Positions 26,599-34,429 of a DNA stretch of 40,047 nucleotides are shown here, one piece after another. Made by a program: the position numbers and the translations under genes. The notes below the pieces were generated by a model. That model saw nothing but the letters and a program-made list of their open reading frames with translations, did not search any database and was not told where the DNA came from. This DNA is from Asaia bogorensis (GTDB lineage Bacteria; Pseudomonadota; Alphaproteobacteria; Acetobacterales; Acetobacteraceae), in contig CAMDGX010000039.1 of NCBI GenBank assembly GCA_945897825.1, forward strand, positions 1-40,047, read 5' to 3'. Positions within the stretch are counted from its first letter, which is position 1. Every line of letters begins with the position of its first letter.

Positions 26599-28401
26599 TC
26601 ATGGCTGCGGCGCCCGCACCGCCGCGGCCTCCCGCAACTGCCCGCCGCCGGCACCGGCCTCCAGCACCAACTGCCGGTCGTGCATCTCCGCGACACTCGG
26701 CCGATGGGCGATCGACACGATCGTCGTCCCCGGCAAATGCCGCCGCAGCAGCGCATACAGGTGTGCCTCCGCCTCCGGGTCCAGGCTCGCCGTCGCCTCG
26801 TCGAGGAACAGCCAGTCGGGCCGCGCCAGCAGCGCGCGGGCCACCGCCACCCGCTGCTGCTCCCCGCCCGACAGCCGCTGCGCCCACGGCGCCTCGTCGT
26901 CCAGACGCGCCGCGAGATGGCCCAGTTCCACCGCCGCCAGCACCTCTCGCACCGCGGCGTCGCCATAGGCCCCGGGAGCGGCCGGATAGGCCACCACCGC
27001 GCGCAGCGTGCCCAGCGGCAGGTAGGGCCGTTGCGGTAGGAACATGTGCGTCCCCGGCGGCCGCTCCACCGTTCCCTCGCCAAACGGCCAGATCCCGGCC
27101 AGCGCGCGGAACAGCGTCGACTTCCCTCCGCCGGACCGCCCCGTCACCACCACGGACTCCGCCGGCGCCAGGTCCATGTCCTGGTCGCGCATCAGCTGCC
27201 GCCCGTCCGGCAGCCGCAGCGTCACGTCGCGCAACCGCCAGCCCGGTGCCGCACCCTCCGCCACCGCAACCCCGTCCCCGGCCAGCGCCGCCGCATGCGC
27301 CGTGTCGATCGCGCGGCGGAACCCGGCCAGCCGCCCCACCGTCGCGCGCCACTGCGCCAGCGTGCGATAGGCGTTGACGAAGAAGCTCAGCGAATCCTCC
27401 ACCCGCCCGAACGCGCCCGAAGCCTGCGTCAGCATCCCCAGCGTGATTTCGCCGCGGAAGAAGCGCGGCGCCACCACGGCGATCGGGAACACGCTGGCCA
27501 CCTGGTTGTAGCCGGTGGTCAGCGCGATCACCTTCTTGGTGCGCCACATGATGTCCCACCAGTTGTCGGCCACCTCGCCGAAGCGCTGCTTCAGCGCCGC
27601 CCCCTCCGCCGCCTCGCCGCGATGCAGCGCCACGCCCTCGACGTTCTCGCGCAGTCGGGCCAGCGCGAAGCGGAAATTCGCCTCCACCCGCTGGCGCAGG
27701 AAGTCCAGCATGATCAGCGGCCGGCCCACCACATGCGTCAGCCAGGTGCCGATGATCGCGTAGACCACTGCCACCCACACCAGGTAGCCCGGGATATCCA
27801 CCCCCAGCACGGTGATGATGCCCGACAGCGACCACAGGATCGTCAGGAAGCTGAACAGCGACACCACGCTCGACAGCAGTCCGAGCCCGATCGCCAGCGT
27901 CTTCTGCACGAAATCCTGAACATCCTCGGCGATGCGCTGGTCCGGGTTGTCCGCACTCTGCCGCATCGGATCGGCCTCGCCGCCGCCCTCCTGCGGCAGT
28001 TGCAGGCTGAGCCGGAAATACGCCCGGTGCGAAAGCCAGTCATCCACCAGCCGCTCGGTCATCCACCGCCGCCAGCGGATCTCCAGCCACTGGCTGAGAT
28101 AGGTGCGGTAGATCGCCACCACGATGTACACGATCGCCACGATCACGAAGCCCGGGAACCACCCCTCCGAGGTCTGCCGCCAGAACAGCAGCAGCCCGAT
28201 GAAATCGTCCCAGTTCTTGGTTTCCAGCGCGTTGTAGAATGCCCGGCTCCAGAAGCTGAGCAGCACGGTCATGCCCACGCGGCTGAGGTCGAGCGCGATG
28301 ATCGCCGCCAGCAGCAGGCGGGCCGACCAGCGTTCCTCGGACCAGTAGTATGGGCGGGCAAGCCGCCACACGTCGGCAAGCAGGGCAGTCAGGCCGCGCA
28401 T
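26599..28401 (-). CDS. SbmA/YddA-like ABC transporter, fused permease and ATPase
   Basis: The 600-residue protein has an N-terminal membrane domain of about six helices (residues 25-300) with the ABC_membrane_2 pattern found in SbmA, BacA and YddA (SFWSRAFYNALETKNWDDFI, then YRTYLSQWLEIRWRRWMTERL). The ATPase domain has Walker A GRSGGGKST near 420-428, LSGGEQQR near 507 and LFLDEATASLD near 530. SbmA-type proteins import peptides; the YddA group has the added ATPase. It overlaps the possible upstream start of the peptidase gene by 4 bases, so the two are a likely operon. Confidence 0.88.
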   Translation of the reverse strand: MRGLTALLADVWRLARPYYWSEERWSARLLLAAIIALDLSRVGMTVLLSFWSRAFYNALETKNWDDFIGLLLFWRQTSEGWFPGFVIVAIVYIVVAIYRTYLSQWLEIRWRRWMTERLVDDWLSHRAYFRLSLQLPQEGGGEADPMRQSADNPDQRIAEDVQDFVQKTLAIGLGLLSSVVSLFSFLTILWSLSGIITVLGVDIPGYLVWVAVVYAIIGTWLTHVVGRPLIMLDFLRQRVEANFRFALARLRENVEGVALHRGEAAEGAALKQRFGEVADNWWDIMWRTKKVIALTTGYNQVASVFPIAVVAPRFFRGEITLGMLTQASGAFGRVEDSLSFFVNAYRTLAQWRATVGRLAGFRRAIDTAHAAALAGDGVAVAEGAAPGWRLRDVTLRLPDGRQLMRDQDMDLAPAESVVVTGRSGGGKSTLFRALAGIWPFGEGTVERPPGTHMFLPQRPYLPLGTLRAVVAYPAAPGAYGDAAVREVLAAVELGHLAARLDDEAPWAQRLSGGEQQRVAVARALLARPDWLFLDEATASLDPEAEAHLYALLRRHLPGTTIVSIAHRPSVAEMHDRQLVLEAGAGGGQLREAAAVRAPQP

Positions 28402-28434
28402 CGCGAACTCCTTCGGGGCCGCGCGCGAGGATCG

Positions 28435-28454
28435 GCCGGCGGGCTTCCGCCGGC
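28435..28454. terminator. Hairpin between EAL and ABC transporter genes
   Basis: GCCGGCGG and CCGCCGGC form a perfect 8-base stem around a 4-base loop. On the plus strand it is followed by TTATCT. It sits downstream of the EAL gene in the minus direction, before the ABC transporter start at 28401. A clear T-tract is missing on the minus strand, so terminator function is uncertain. Confidence 0.4.
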
Positions 28455-28521
28455 TTATCTCAGATCACCTGCCCGATGCATCAAGTCTGCATGTGCGGAT
28501 CATCCGCGCCGCGGCGCAAGC

Positions 28522-30234
28522 TCACCGCATCGCCCCCGGCAGCCCGCCCGGCCGGCCGAACAGCCAGCCCTGGCCCTGGTCCACCCCCAGGTCGCGCATC
28601 AGCGCCGCCTGCTCGTCGGTCTCGATCATCTCGGCCACCGTCTGCGCCCCGGAACTGGCGGCCAGCTCCACCATGGAGGCCACCATCGCCCGCTCCCGCG
28701 CGCCCTGCTGTGCGGCCTGCACGAAGCTGCCGTCGATCTTCACGTAGTCCACGCGGAACTGCTGCAGGTAGCGAAACGCCGCCGCCCCGGCGCCGAAATC
28801 GTCGAGGCACAGCCCGACCCCCATCGCCTTCAGCCGCGCCAGCGTCGCCGTCGCGGCCGGCAGGTCATCGATCTCCGCCGTCTCGGTCAGCTCCACCAGC
28901 AACCGCCCGAGGCCCTGCGGCCCCAGGCTGGGCTTCATCTCCTCCAGCAGCCCGAACAGCCGCGCGCAGAAATCAGCGCTCTGCACCGAAAGCCCCGACA
29001 GGTTCACCGCCACCGAAACCCCGGGTGCCGCCCGCAGCGCCATCAGCGCCTGCTCCATCACCGCGAGGTCCATCACCTCCGCCAGCCCCACCGCTTCGGC
29101 GAAGGTCACGAACTCCTGGATCGAGCCCATCGGCATCCCCGGCGTGGCGATCGGCCGCAGCAGCGCCTCATAGTGGTGCACCGCCCGCGTCTTCAGCGAC
29201 ACCACCGGCTGGAACGCCAGTCGGAACCGGTGCCCCGCCAACGCCGAGCGCACCGCCTGCGTGCGCATCTCCGCCTGCGCCAGGATGCCCGACAGACCGC
29301 CCGCCGCCCCCACCGCCGTCACCCCGGCCGTCCCTTCGGCGGTGAACCGGGAGACGGCATAGCGTAGCACCCGGTGCGCGGTCGCGTGCCCCATACCGAC
29401 ACATTCCAGCGACATCTCGGTTCCGTTCACCTTGGCGATGTTGCGCGCCGCCGAGCGCGACAGGAACTGCTCCAGCCGCCGCACCAGCCCTTCCATGCCG
29501 TTGTGCGGCAGCCCCAGCACGCCGAACCGCCCCTCGGCCAGTTCGCTGCCGCGCGCGCCGGGGCCGCATTCGCCCATCAGCGCGCCCAGCCCCTGGCGCA
29601 GCCGCGCCTGCTCGGCCGCCGACAGCCGGTTCTTGACGTCGGACCAGCCCTGCACCTCCACCAGCCCCAACGGCCCGGTGCCCCCGGTGCGCATCAGCTC
29701 CTCGGCCTCGCGCGCGAAATCGCCCGGGGACTGGATCGCCGCCGCCACGTCGCCGCGCTCGGCCGCCGGCTGCGGCACCGGCCCGATCACGAAGCACAGC
29801 CGCGGCTCCGCCCCGCCGACCATCCGTGCCGCCACCACCGCCGGGCTGCGCGCCGGATCGGCCAGGTGCAGCACGATCGGCGCCAGCCGCCCGCGCGTCG
29901 GCACCAGCGCCAGCGCCATCGCGAACGCCGCCTGGTCCCCGGGCGAGAGCAATCCGGCGATCGAGCGCCCGATCATCGTTTGCGCCGGCACCCCGAAGGC
30001 GCCGAACTTGCCGCTGGCGAAGGTGATCGCGCCGGTGGGCGTCGTCTCCACCAGCATGTCCGCCGCCGCGAAGGCGAAGGCCCGCAACCGCTCGCGCGCC
30101 TGTGCCTCGGCGGCCTCCACCGCTCCGCCCGCGCTCGCCTCGGATTGCTCCGGCAACGCGGGCGCCGGCGCCGCGGGGGCGTCGGCGCGGTCATCCTTCC
30201 TGGATACAGCCCGTCGGACCAGCCTGCCGAGCAT
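28522..30234 (-). CDS. PAS-EAL protein, putative c-di-GMP phosphodiesterase
   Basis: The 570-residue protein starts MLGRLVRRAVSRKDDRADAP. Residues about 55-140 look like a PAS sensor (ADMLVETTPTGAITFASGKF). The EAL domain begins near 335 with YEALLRP (E of EAL), VAVNLSG, LVELTET, LCLDDFGAG, VKIDGSF and, near the end, QGWLFGRP. All metal and catalytic acidic residues that can be seen are present, so it is probably an active phosphodiesterase. The middle (about 200-330) has the length of a GGDEF domain with no G-G-D-E-F signature and may be a vestige. No membrane segment is predicted. Confidence 0.85.
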   Translation of the reverse strand: MLGRLVRRAVSRKDDRADAPAAPAPALPEQSEASAGGAVEAAEAQARERLRAFAFAAADMLVETTPTGAITFASGKFGAFGVPAQTMIGRSIAGLLSPGDQAAFAMALALVPTRGRLAPIVLHLADPARSPAVVAARMVGGAEPRLCFVIGPVPQPAAERGDVAAAIQSPGDFAREAEELMRTGGTGPLGLVEVQGWSDVKNRLSAAEQARLRQGLGALMGECGPGARGSELAEGRFGVLGLPHNGMEGLVRRLEQFLSRSAARNIAKVNGTEMSLECVGMGHATAHRVLRYAVSRFTAEGTAGVTAVGAAGGLSGILAQAEMRTQAVRSALAGHRFRLAFQPVVSLKTRAVHHYEALLRPIATPGMPMGSIQEFVTFAEAVGLAEVMDLAVMEQALMALRAAPGVSVAVNLSGLSVQSADFCARLFGLLEEMKPSLGPQGLGRLLVELTETAEIDDLPAATATLARLKAMGVGLCLDDFGAGAAAFRYLQQFRVDYVKIDGSFVQAAQQGARERAMVASMVELAASSGAQTVAEMIETDEQAALMRDLGVDQGQGWLFGRPGGLPGAMR

Positions 30235-30429
30235 CGGAGTCCCTGCTGAAGCGTTCCTCCCGTTGTGCGGCCGCCGGGTTAAGGCCCGATGAAGGTCCGG
30301 CCCACCGCGCCGCCGCGTGAAGCCCAGGCAAGGCGCGGCCGCCCACCGCCCCCTTCCCCCCGCGCGCCGAACATGGTCTGCTCCGCCGCCCGCTGGCCGG
30401 GCCCCCTGACGCGAGGAGACACAGAGAAA

Positions 30430-30816
30430 ATGTTCAGCCACATGATGGTCGGGAGCAACGACATCCCGCGCTCCAAGAAATTCTACGACGCCCTGTTCGC
30501 CGCCGTCGGCGGCAAGCCCGGCTCGATCGACGCCAAGGGTCGCGTGATCTACGTCCACAACGGCGCCATCTTCCTCGTCACCAAGCCGATCGACGGCAAG
30601 CCCGCCACCGTCTCCAACGGCGGCACCATCGGCTTCGCCATGACCAGCCCCGCCATGGCCGATGCCTGGCACAAGGCCGGCGTGGAGAACGGCGGCACCG
30701 CGATCGAGGATCCCCCGGGCGTGCGCTCCGGCGGCGCGATGCCGCTCTACCTCGCCTACCTGCGCGACCCCGACGGCAACAAGCTCTGCGCCCTGCACCG
30801 TATGCCGGCCGCCTGA
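30430..30816 (+). CDS. VOC family protein (glyoxalase/dioxygenase fold)
   Basis: The 128-residue protein begins MFSHMMVGSNDIPRSKKFYD, the typical start of single-domain VOC proteins, and ends with the metal-proximal LAYLRDPDGNKLCALH. GAGGAG at 30413-30418 precedes the ATG. The metal ligands are probably His4, His in the central strand region and Glu or Cys late in the chain, but the family is diverse, ranging from glyoxalase I-like isomerases to extradiol dioxygenases and resistance proteins, so no reaction is assigned. It is divergent from the EAL gene over 195 bases. Confidence 0.85.
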   Translation: MFSHMMVGSNDIPRSKKFYDALFAAVGGKPGSIDAKGRVIYVHNGAIFLVTKPIDGKPATVSNGGTIGFAMTSPAMADAWHKAGVENGGTAIEDPPGVRSGGAMPLYLAYLRDPDGNKLCALHRMPAA

Positions 30817-30937
30817 TCCCCAACGCCTGATCCAACCGCCGGAGGTGGCGAAGACCCCGCGCCTCCGGCCACGCCCGCTTTCCGATTCGTGATACGGTCG
30901 GGTACAATGGCAGGATGACATCGTCCGCGCCCGTGCC

Positions 30938-32461
30938 ATGACCCCACCCAGCAACAGCGCCCGGCCCTGGTGGCAGGCGCCGTGGTTCCTGCTGTTCGGC
31001 CTCGTGCTGGTCGCCCTGCCGCTCGCCCTGCCGGACGTCCCGCCGCTGACCGACATGCCCGGCCATCTCGGGCGCTACAAGATCGCCATCGACCTGCCGC
31101 ACTCCGAGCACCTGCAGCGCTTCTACGGCTTCCAGTGGGCGGTCCTGCCCAATCTCGGCGTCGACCTCGCCATCGTGCCGTTCGCCTGGCTGCTCGGCAT
31201 CGAGGCGGCCGGCAAGACCATCGTGATCCTGTCCGTCGTGCTCACCCTGGCCGGCTTCCTCTGGGTCGCGCACGAGGCCCATGGCAGCATTCCGCCAAGC
31301 TGGATGTTCGCAGCCCCCCTGATCCTCGGCTACCCGTTTCACTACGGCTTCCTGAACTTCCTCCTCGCCATGGCGCTCGGCTTCCTGGCGCTCGGGCTAT
31401 GGCTGCGCCTCGGCCGCCTGGGCTGGATGCGCCGGCGCGCCGCGCTGTTCCTGCCGATCGGCTTTCTGCTCTGGCTGGCGCACGGCATCGGCTGGGGGGT
31501 GATGGGGCTGCTCTTCTACGGCTTCGAACTCGCCAGGCAGCAGGAGCGCGGCCGCCCCTGGTCGATCGCGCTGGTCCTCGCCGGGCTGCACTGCCTGCCG
31601 CTGGCCGGGCCGGTCCTGCTGACCCTGATCTGGGGCGGCGGCAACATGCCGACGGGCGACTGGTTCAACGTGCCGTGGAAGCTCGCCTCCCTGGTGGCCG
31701 CCCTGCGCGACCGCTGGATGACCTTCGACCTGGTCTCGGTGATCTTCCTGCTGGGCGTCATCGGCCTGGGAGCGGTCAGCGCCCGCCTGCGCATGGCGCG
31801 CGGCCTGGCGATCGGCGCCGTGCTGGTGTTCGCGGCCTTCGTCATCCTGCCGCAGATCCTGTTCGGCAGCGCGCGCACCGATGTCCGCCTCGTCCCCTAC
31901 TTCCTGGCCGCCGCCCTGCTGGGGATCGGCCTGGCACCCGGCGGCTCGCCGCGCTTCGCCCAGGCCTTTGCCATCGCCGGCCTGGCCTTCCTCGTCGTCC
32001 GCCTCGGCGGCAACACCGCCAGCCTGTGGCTCTACCACCAGGATTTCCAGGCGGAGCTCCAGGCGCTGGACCACGTGCCGCGCGGCGCCCGCCTCGTCGC
32101 CTTCGTCGGCAACGACTGCACCCCGCATTGGGGCGTGACCCGGCTCGACCACTTGCCGGGCCTGGCGGTGGTGCGGCGCGAGGCCTTCTCGAACGACCAG
32201 TGGACCGTGGCGGGCAGCCACCTGCTGCGCGTGAACCCGCCCTGGACCCGCTATGTCGACCCGACCCACTTCGTCACCGAGGTGAAGTGCAGCAACCGCC
32301 TCTGGCACACGCTGGACGAGGCGCTGGCCGAACTGCCGCAGCAGGATTTCGACCTCGTCTGGCTGGTCCGCCCCCCCGCCTACGACGCCACCATCGCCGC
32401 CGGCTGGACACCGGTCTGGCGCCGCGACACGAGCGTCCTCTACGCGCTGCGCACGCCCTGA
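30938..32461 (+). CDS. Polytopic membrane protein, unknown function
   Basis: The 507-residue protein has about ten hydrophobic segments from residue 13 to about 350, then a soluble C-terminal domain of ~150 residues. After the first membrane helix there is a loop with PPLTDMPGHLGRYKIA. The layout, an acidic loop after helix 1 and a C-terminal extracytoplasmic domain, resembles GT-C type membrane glycosyltransferases, but I cannot identify a specific family. The C-terminal domain has Cys, Trp and Asp residues (GNDCTPHWGVTRLDHLPG). It is separated by 120 bases from the VOC gene. Confidence 0.75.
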   Translation: MTPPSNSARPWWQAPWFLLFGLVLVALPLALPDVPPLTDMPGHLGRYKIAIDLPHSEHLQRFYGFQWAVLPNLGVDLAIVPFAWLLGIEAAGKTIVILSVVLTLAGFLWVAHEAHGSIPPSWMFAAPLILGYPFHYGFLNFLLAMALGFLALGLWLRLGRLGWMRRRAALFLPIGFLLWLAHGIGWGVMGLLFYGFELARQQERGRPWSIALVLAGLHCLPLAGPVLLTLIWGGGNMPTGDWFNVPWKLASLVAALRDRWMTFDLVSVIFLLGVIGLGAVSARLRMARGLAIGAVLVFAAFVILPQILFGSARTDVRLVPYFLAAALLGIGLAPGGSPRFAQAFAIAGLAFLVVRLGGNTASLWLYHQDFQAELQALDHVPRGARLVAFVGNDCTPHWGVTRLDHLPGLAVVRREAFSNDQWTVAGSHLLRVNPPWTRYVDPTHFVTEVKCSNRLWHTLDEALAELPQQDFDLVWLVRPPAYDATIAAGWTPVWRRDTSVLYALRTP

Positions 32462-32501
32462 CGCCACTGGCGACAGCCAAGGCGCCCCTCGCGAACCAAC
32501 C

Positions 32502-32539
32502 GGCGGCTGGCGCCGGACAAATCCGGTCCCCCAGCCGCC
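32502..32539. terminator. Bidirectional hairpin between convergent genes
   Basis: GGCGGCTGG (32502-32510) pairs with CCAGCCGCC (32531-32539), and within it CCGGA pairs with TCCGG around CAAA. It is located between the membrane protein and asd, which are convergent, and could terminate both. Neither strand has a good T-tract. Confidence 0.5.
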
Positions 32540-32554
32540 CCGCCAGCCGCCGCG

Positions 32555-33625
32555 CTATCGGCGCACCATCTCCGCGATCTGCACCGCGTTCAGCGCCGCC
32601 CCCTTCAGCAGCTGGTCCCCCGCCACGAACAGCGCCAGCGACCGCCCGGAACTGTCCGAGAAATCCTCCCGGATCCGCCCCACCAGCACCTCGTCGCGCC
32701 CGGTCGCCTCGTTCGGCATCGGAAAATGGTTGCCCGCCGCGTCGTCCACCACCGCCAGCCCCGGGAACCCCGCCAGGATCTCCCGCGCCGCCCCAGGCGC
32801 CATCGGCCGGTCGAACGTCACGTTCAGCGCGATCGCATGCGCCCGCAGCACCGGCACCCGCACGCACGTCGCCGTCACCCGCAGCTCCGGCTCGGCGAAG
32901 ATCTTCCGCAGTTCGCGGATCACCTTCGTCTCCTCGTCGTTGTAGCCGGTCGCGGGATCGATCGCCGTGTTGTGGCTGAACAGGTTGAACGCATAGGGAT
33001 GCGGCATGACGCTCGGCGCGAACTCCCGCCCGTCGAGATACGCCCGCGTCGAATCGACCAGCTCCTGCATCGCCGCCGCCCCGGCGCCCGAGGCCGCCTG
33101 GTAGGTCGTCGCCACCACCCGCCGGATCGGGTTCGCCCGGTGCAGCGGCCACAGCGCCATCCCCGCGATGATCGCAGCACAGTTCGGGTTGGCGATGATC
33201 CCGCCATGCCCGGCCAGCGCCCCGCCGTTGATCTCCGGTACCACCAGCGGCACGTCCGGCGCCATGCGGAACGCCGAGGAATTGTCGATCACCACCGCCC
33301 CCGCCGCCACCGCCGCCGGCGCGAACTGGCGGGACCGCTCCCCACCCGCGGAGAACAGCGCCACGTCCACCCCGGCGAACGCCGCCTCGGTCAGCTCCGA
33401 AACCGCCACCTGTTCGCCGCGGAACGCCATCGTCGTCCCGGCGGACCGGGCCGAGGCCAGCAGCCGCAGCTCGCCCACCGGAAACCCGCGCGCCTCCAGC
33501 ACTCGCAGCATCTCGGTGCCCACGGCACCGGTCGCCCCCACCACCGCCACCGTGGGCGGGCGCGCCGCGCCGGTGGCGCGGGGCAGGGCGTGTTGATCGA
33601 TACGTTGCTGGTCGTCCGGGCTCAT
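32555..33625 (-). CDS. asd: Aspartate-semialdehyde dehydrogenase
   Basis: The 356-residue enzyme reduces aspartyl phosphate to aspartate semialdehyde, the branch point to lysine, threonine and methionine. After a 23-residue extension it has the NADP-binding VAVVGATGAVGTEML (26-40), the catalytic Cys149 in ANPNCAAI, and the catalytic His263 in LRAHAIALN; substrate-binding residues such as the R in NEATGRDEV region are present. AGGAG stands 7 bases before the ATG. Upstream, a leader with a Thr/Lys-rich small ORF and a terminator suggests attenuation control. Key residues are all in place. Confidence 0.96.
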   Translation of the reverse strand: MSPDDQQRIDQHALPRATGAARPPTVAVVGATGAVGTEMLRVLEARGFPVGELRLLASARSAGTTMAFRGEQVAVSELTEAAFAGVDVALFSAGGERSRQFAPAAVAAGAVVIDNSSAFRMAPDVPLVVPEINGGALAGHGGIIANPNCAAIIAGMALWPLHRANPIRRVVATTYQAASGAGAAAMQELVDSTRAYLDGREFAPSVMPHPYAFNLFSHNTAIDPATGYNDEETKVIRELRKIFAEPELRVTATCVRVPVLRAHAIALNVTFDRPMAPGAAREILAGFPGLAVVDDAAGNHFPMPNEATGRDEVLVGRIREDFSDSSGRSLALFVAGDQLLKGAALNAVQIAEMVRR

Positions 33626-33669
33626 GGTCGTTCTCCTCGTGGTGCCGGTGGAGGAGGGGGCCAGACATG

Positions 33670-33699
33670 AAAAAGGCCCCGTCCTGGTCGGCGGGGCCT
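33670..33699 (-). terminator. Intrinsic terminator in the asd leader (candidate attenuator)
   Basis: On the minus strand AGGCCCCG and CGGGGCCT form an 8-base stem around a 10-base loop and are followed directly by TTTTT. It lies 44 bases upstream of the asd ATG and 23 bases downstream of the leader-peptide stop, so any transcript from upstream has to pass it. The loop (ACCAGGAC, 33681-33688) can pair with GTCCTTGGT in the leader ORF (33736-33744) with one bulged base, a possible alternative structure. Confidence 0.75.
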
Positions 33700-33722
33700 G
33701 TGAAACGTCGCGGTATGAAAGT

Positions 33723-33800
33723 TCAGCGCGCGCGCACCAAGGACACCCTGTCGGGGGTCTTTTTAGTCTTGCGCGTGGTGAGGGTCGCCAAGCTGAACAT
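33723..33800 (-). CDS. Putative Thr/Lys-rich leader peptide upstream of asd
   Basis: This 25-codon ORF, ATG at 33798-33800 and TGA at 33723-33725, encodes MFSLATLTTRKTKKTPDRVS followed by LVRAR. Residues 6-15 (TLTTRKTKKT) contain five Thr and three Lys. They include the codons ACT and AAA, unusual in this GC-rich DNA. A GAGGA Shine-Dalgarno (33806-33810) lies 5 bases before the ATG. The ends of the ORF, GTTCAGC and GCTGAAC, are complementary and can close a long stem. A possible promoter, TTGCAC with TTACGA 16 bases later, lies just upstream. Being short, it is supported by context and composition, not by homology. Confidence 0.62.
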   Translation of the reverse strand: MFSLATLTTRKTKKTPDRVSLVRAR

Positions 33801-33844
33801 GCGAATCCTCGTAACCCACCTTGCGGCCGCGTGCAACCCGGCGC

Positions 33845-34276
33845 CTAGCCCGGTGGCCCCTGGCGCCGCCCGGCCAGCATCATCATCGCCCCGAACCCGC
33901 CCGCCAGCAGCGTCACCACCACCACCATCACCTGCAGCCGCAGCCCGACCGACCGCGCCTCCGCCATCCGCCGCGCCCGCATTGCGACCCGCTCCGCCGC
34001 CACCCGCGCCTCGAACCCCTCGCCCAACGGCAGGATCGGCGCCGCACTCTCCCCCAGCCGCACCCGCAGCGCCTCCAGCGCCGCGGCGTCACCCGCCCGC
34101 CCGGCCGCCAGCGCCTGATCCAGCACCGCCTCGCGCGCCAGCGCCCGCTCCAGCGGCAACCGCCCGACATGCGCCGCCAGCAGCCCGGTCAGCCCCACCA
34201 CCGCGAACGCCATCGCCAGGAACCCGAGCCGACCCGCACCCGGCCCGCCACCTGAATCCCGCCCACCGCCCTGCAT
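33845..34276 (-). CDS. Small two-helix membrane protein, unknown function
   Basis: The 143-residue product begins MQGGGRDSGGGPGAGRLGFL. Hydrophobic segments at about 17-38 and 115-135 flank a helical, charged middle region rich in Ala, Arg and Glu, which could be a coiled coil. No family was recognised. The ATG at 34276 was chosen because the upstream part of the frame is low-complexity and runs toward the divergent methyltransferase gene. It ends 45 bases upstream of the asd leader peptide start, on the same strand. Confidence 0.5.
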   Translation of the reverse strand: MQGGGRDSGGGPGAGRLGFLAMAFAVVGLTGLLAAHVGRLPLERALAREAVLDQALAAGRAGDAAALEALRVRLGESAAPILPLGEGFEARVAAERVAMRARRMAEARSVGLRLQVMVVVVTLLAGGFGAMMMLAGRRQGPPG

Positions 34277-34429
34277 TGTCCCGCCTTCCGCAGCCGCCCG
34301 AGAAGCGGGCGAATCACTCCGCGCGACATCGGCCCTCCATTCCCTTCCGTCAAGCCGCGGCCCGGCCCGGTCAATGCTTCGTTCACCGATGCCTGCCAGT
34401 CTGCGCCCGTTCTGCACAGGTCCCCTCGC

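Noticed and set aside
27046-29367. 773-codon plus-strand open frame opposite the ABC transporter and EAL genes
   Set aside because: Composition rich in Arg, His, Pro and Gln without any motif; the minus-strand genes are unambiguous.
33626-33844. Lysine riboswitch upstream of asd
   Set aside because: I could not recognise the conserved lysine riboswitch core in the leader, and the Thr/Lys ORF with a terminator explains the region better. A covariance search would decide it.
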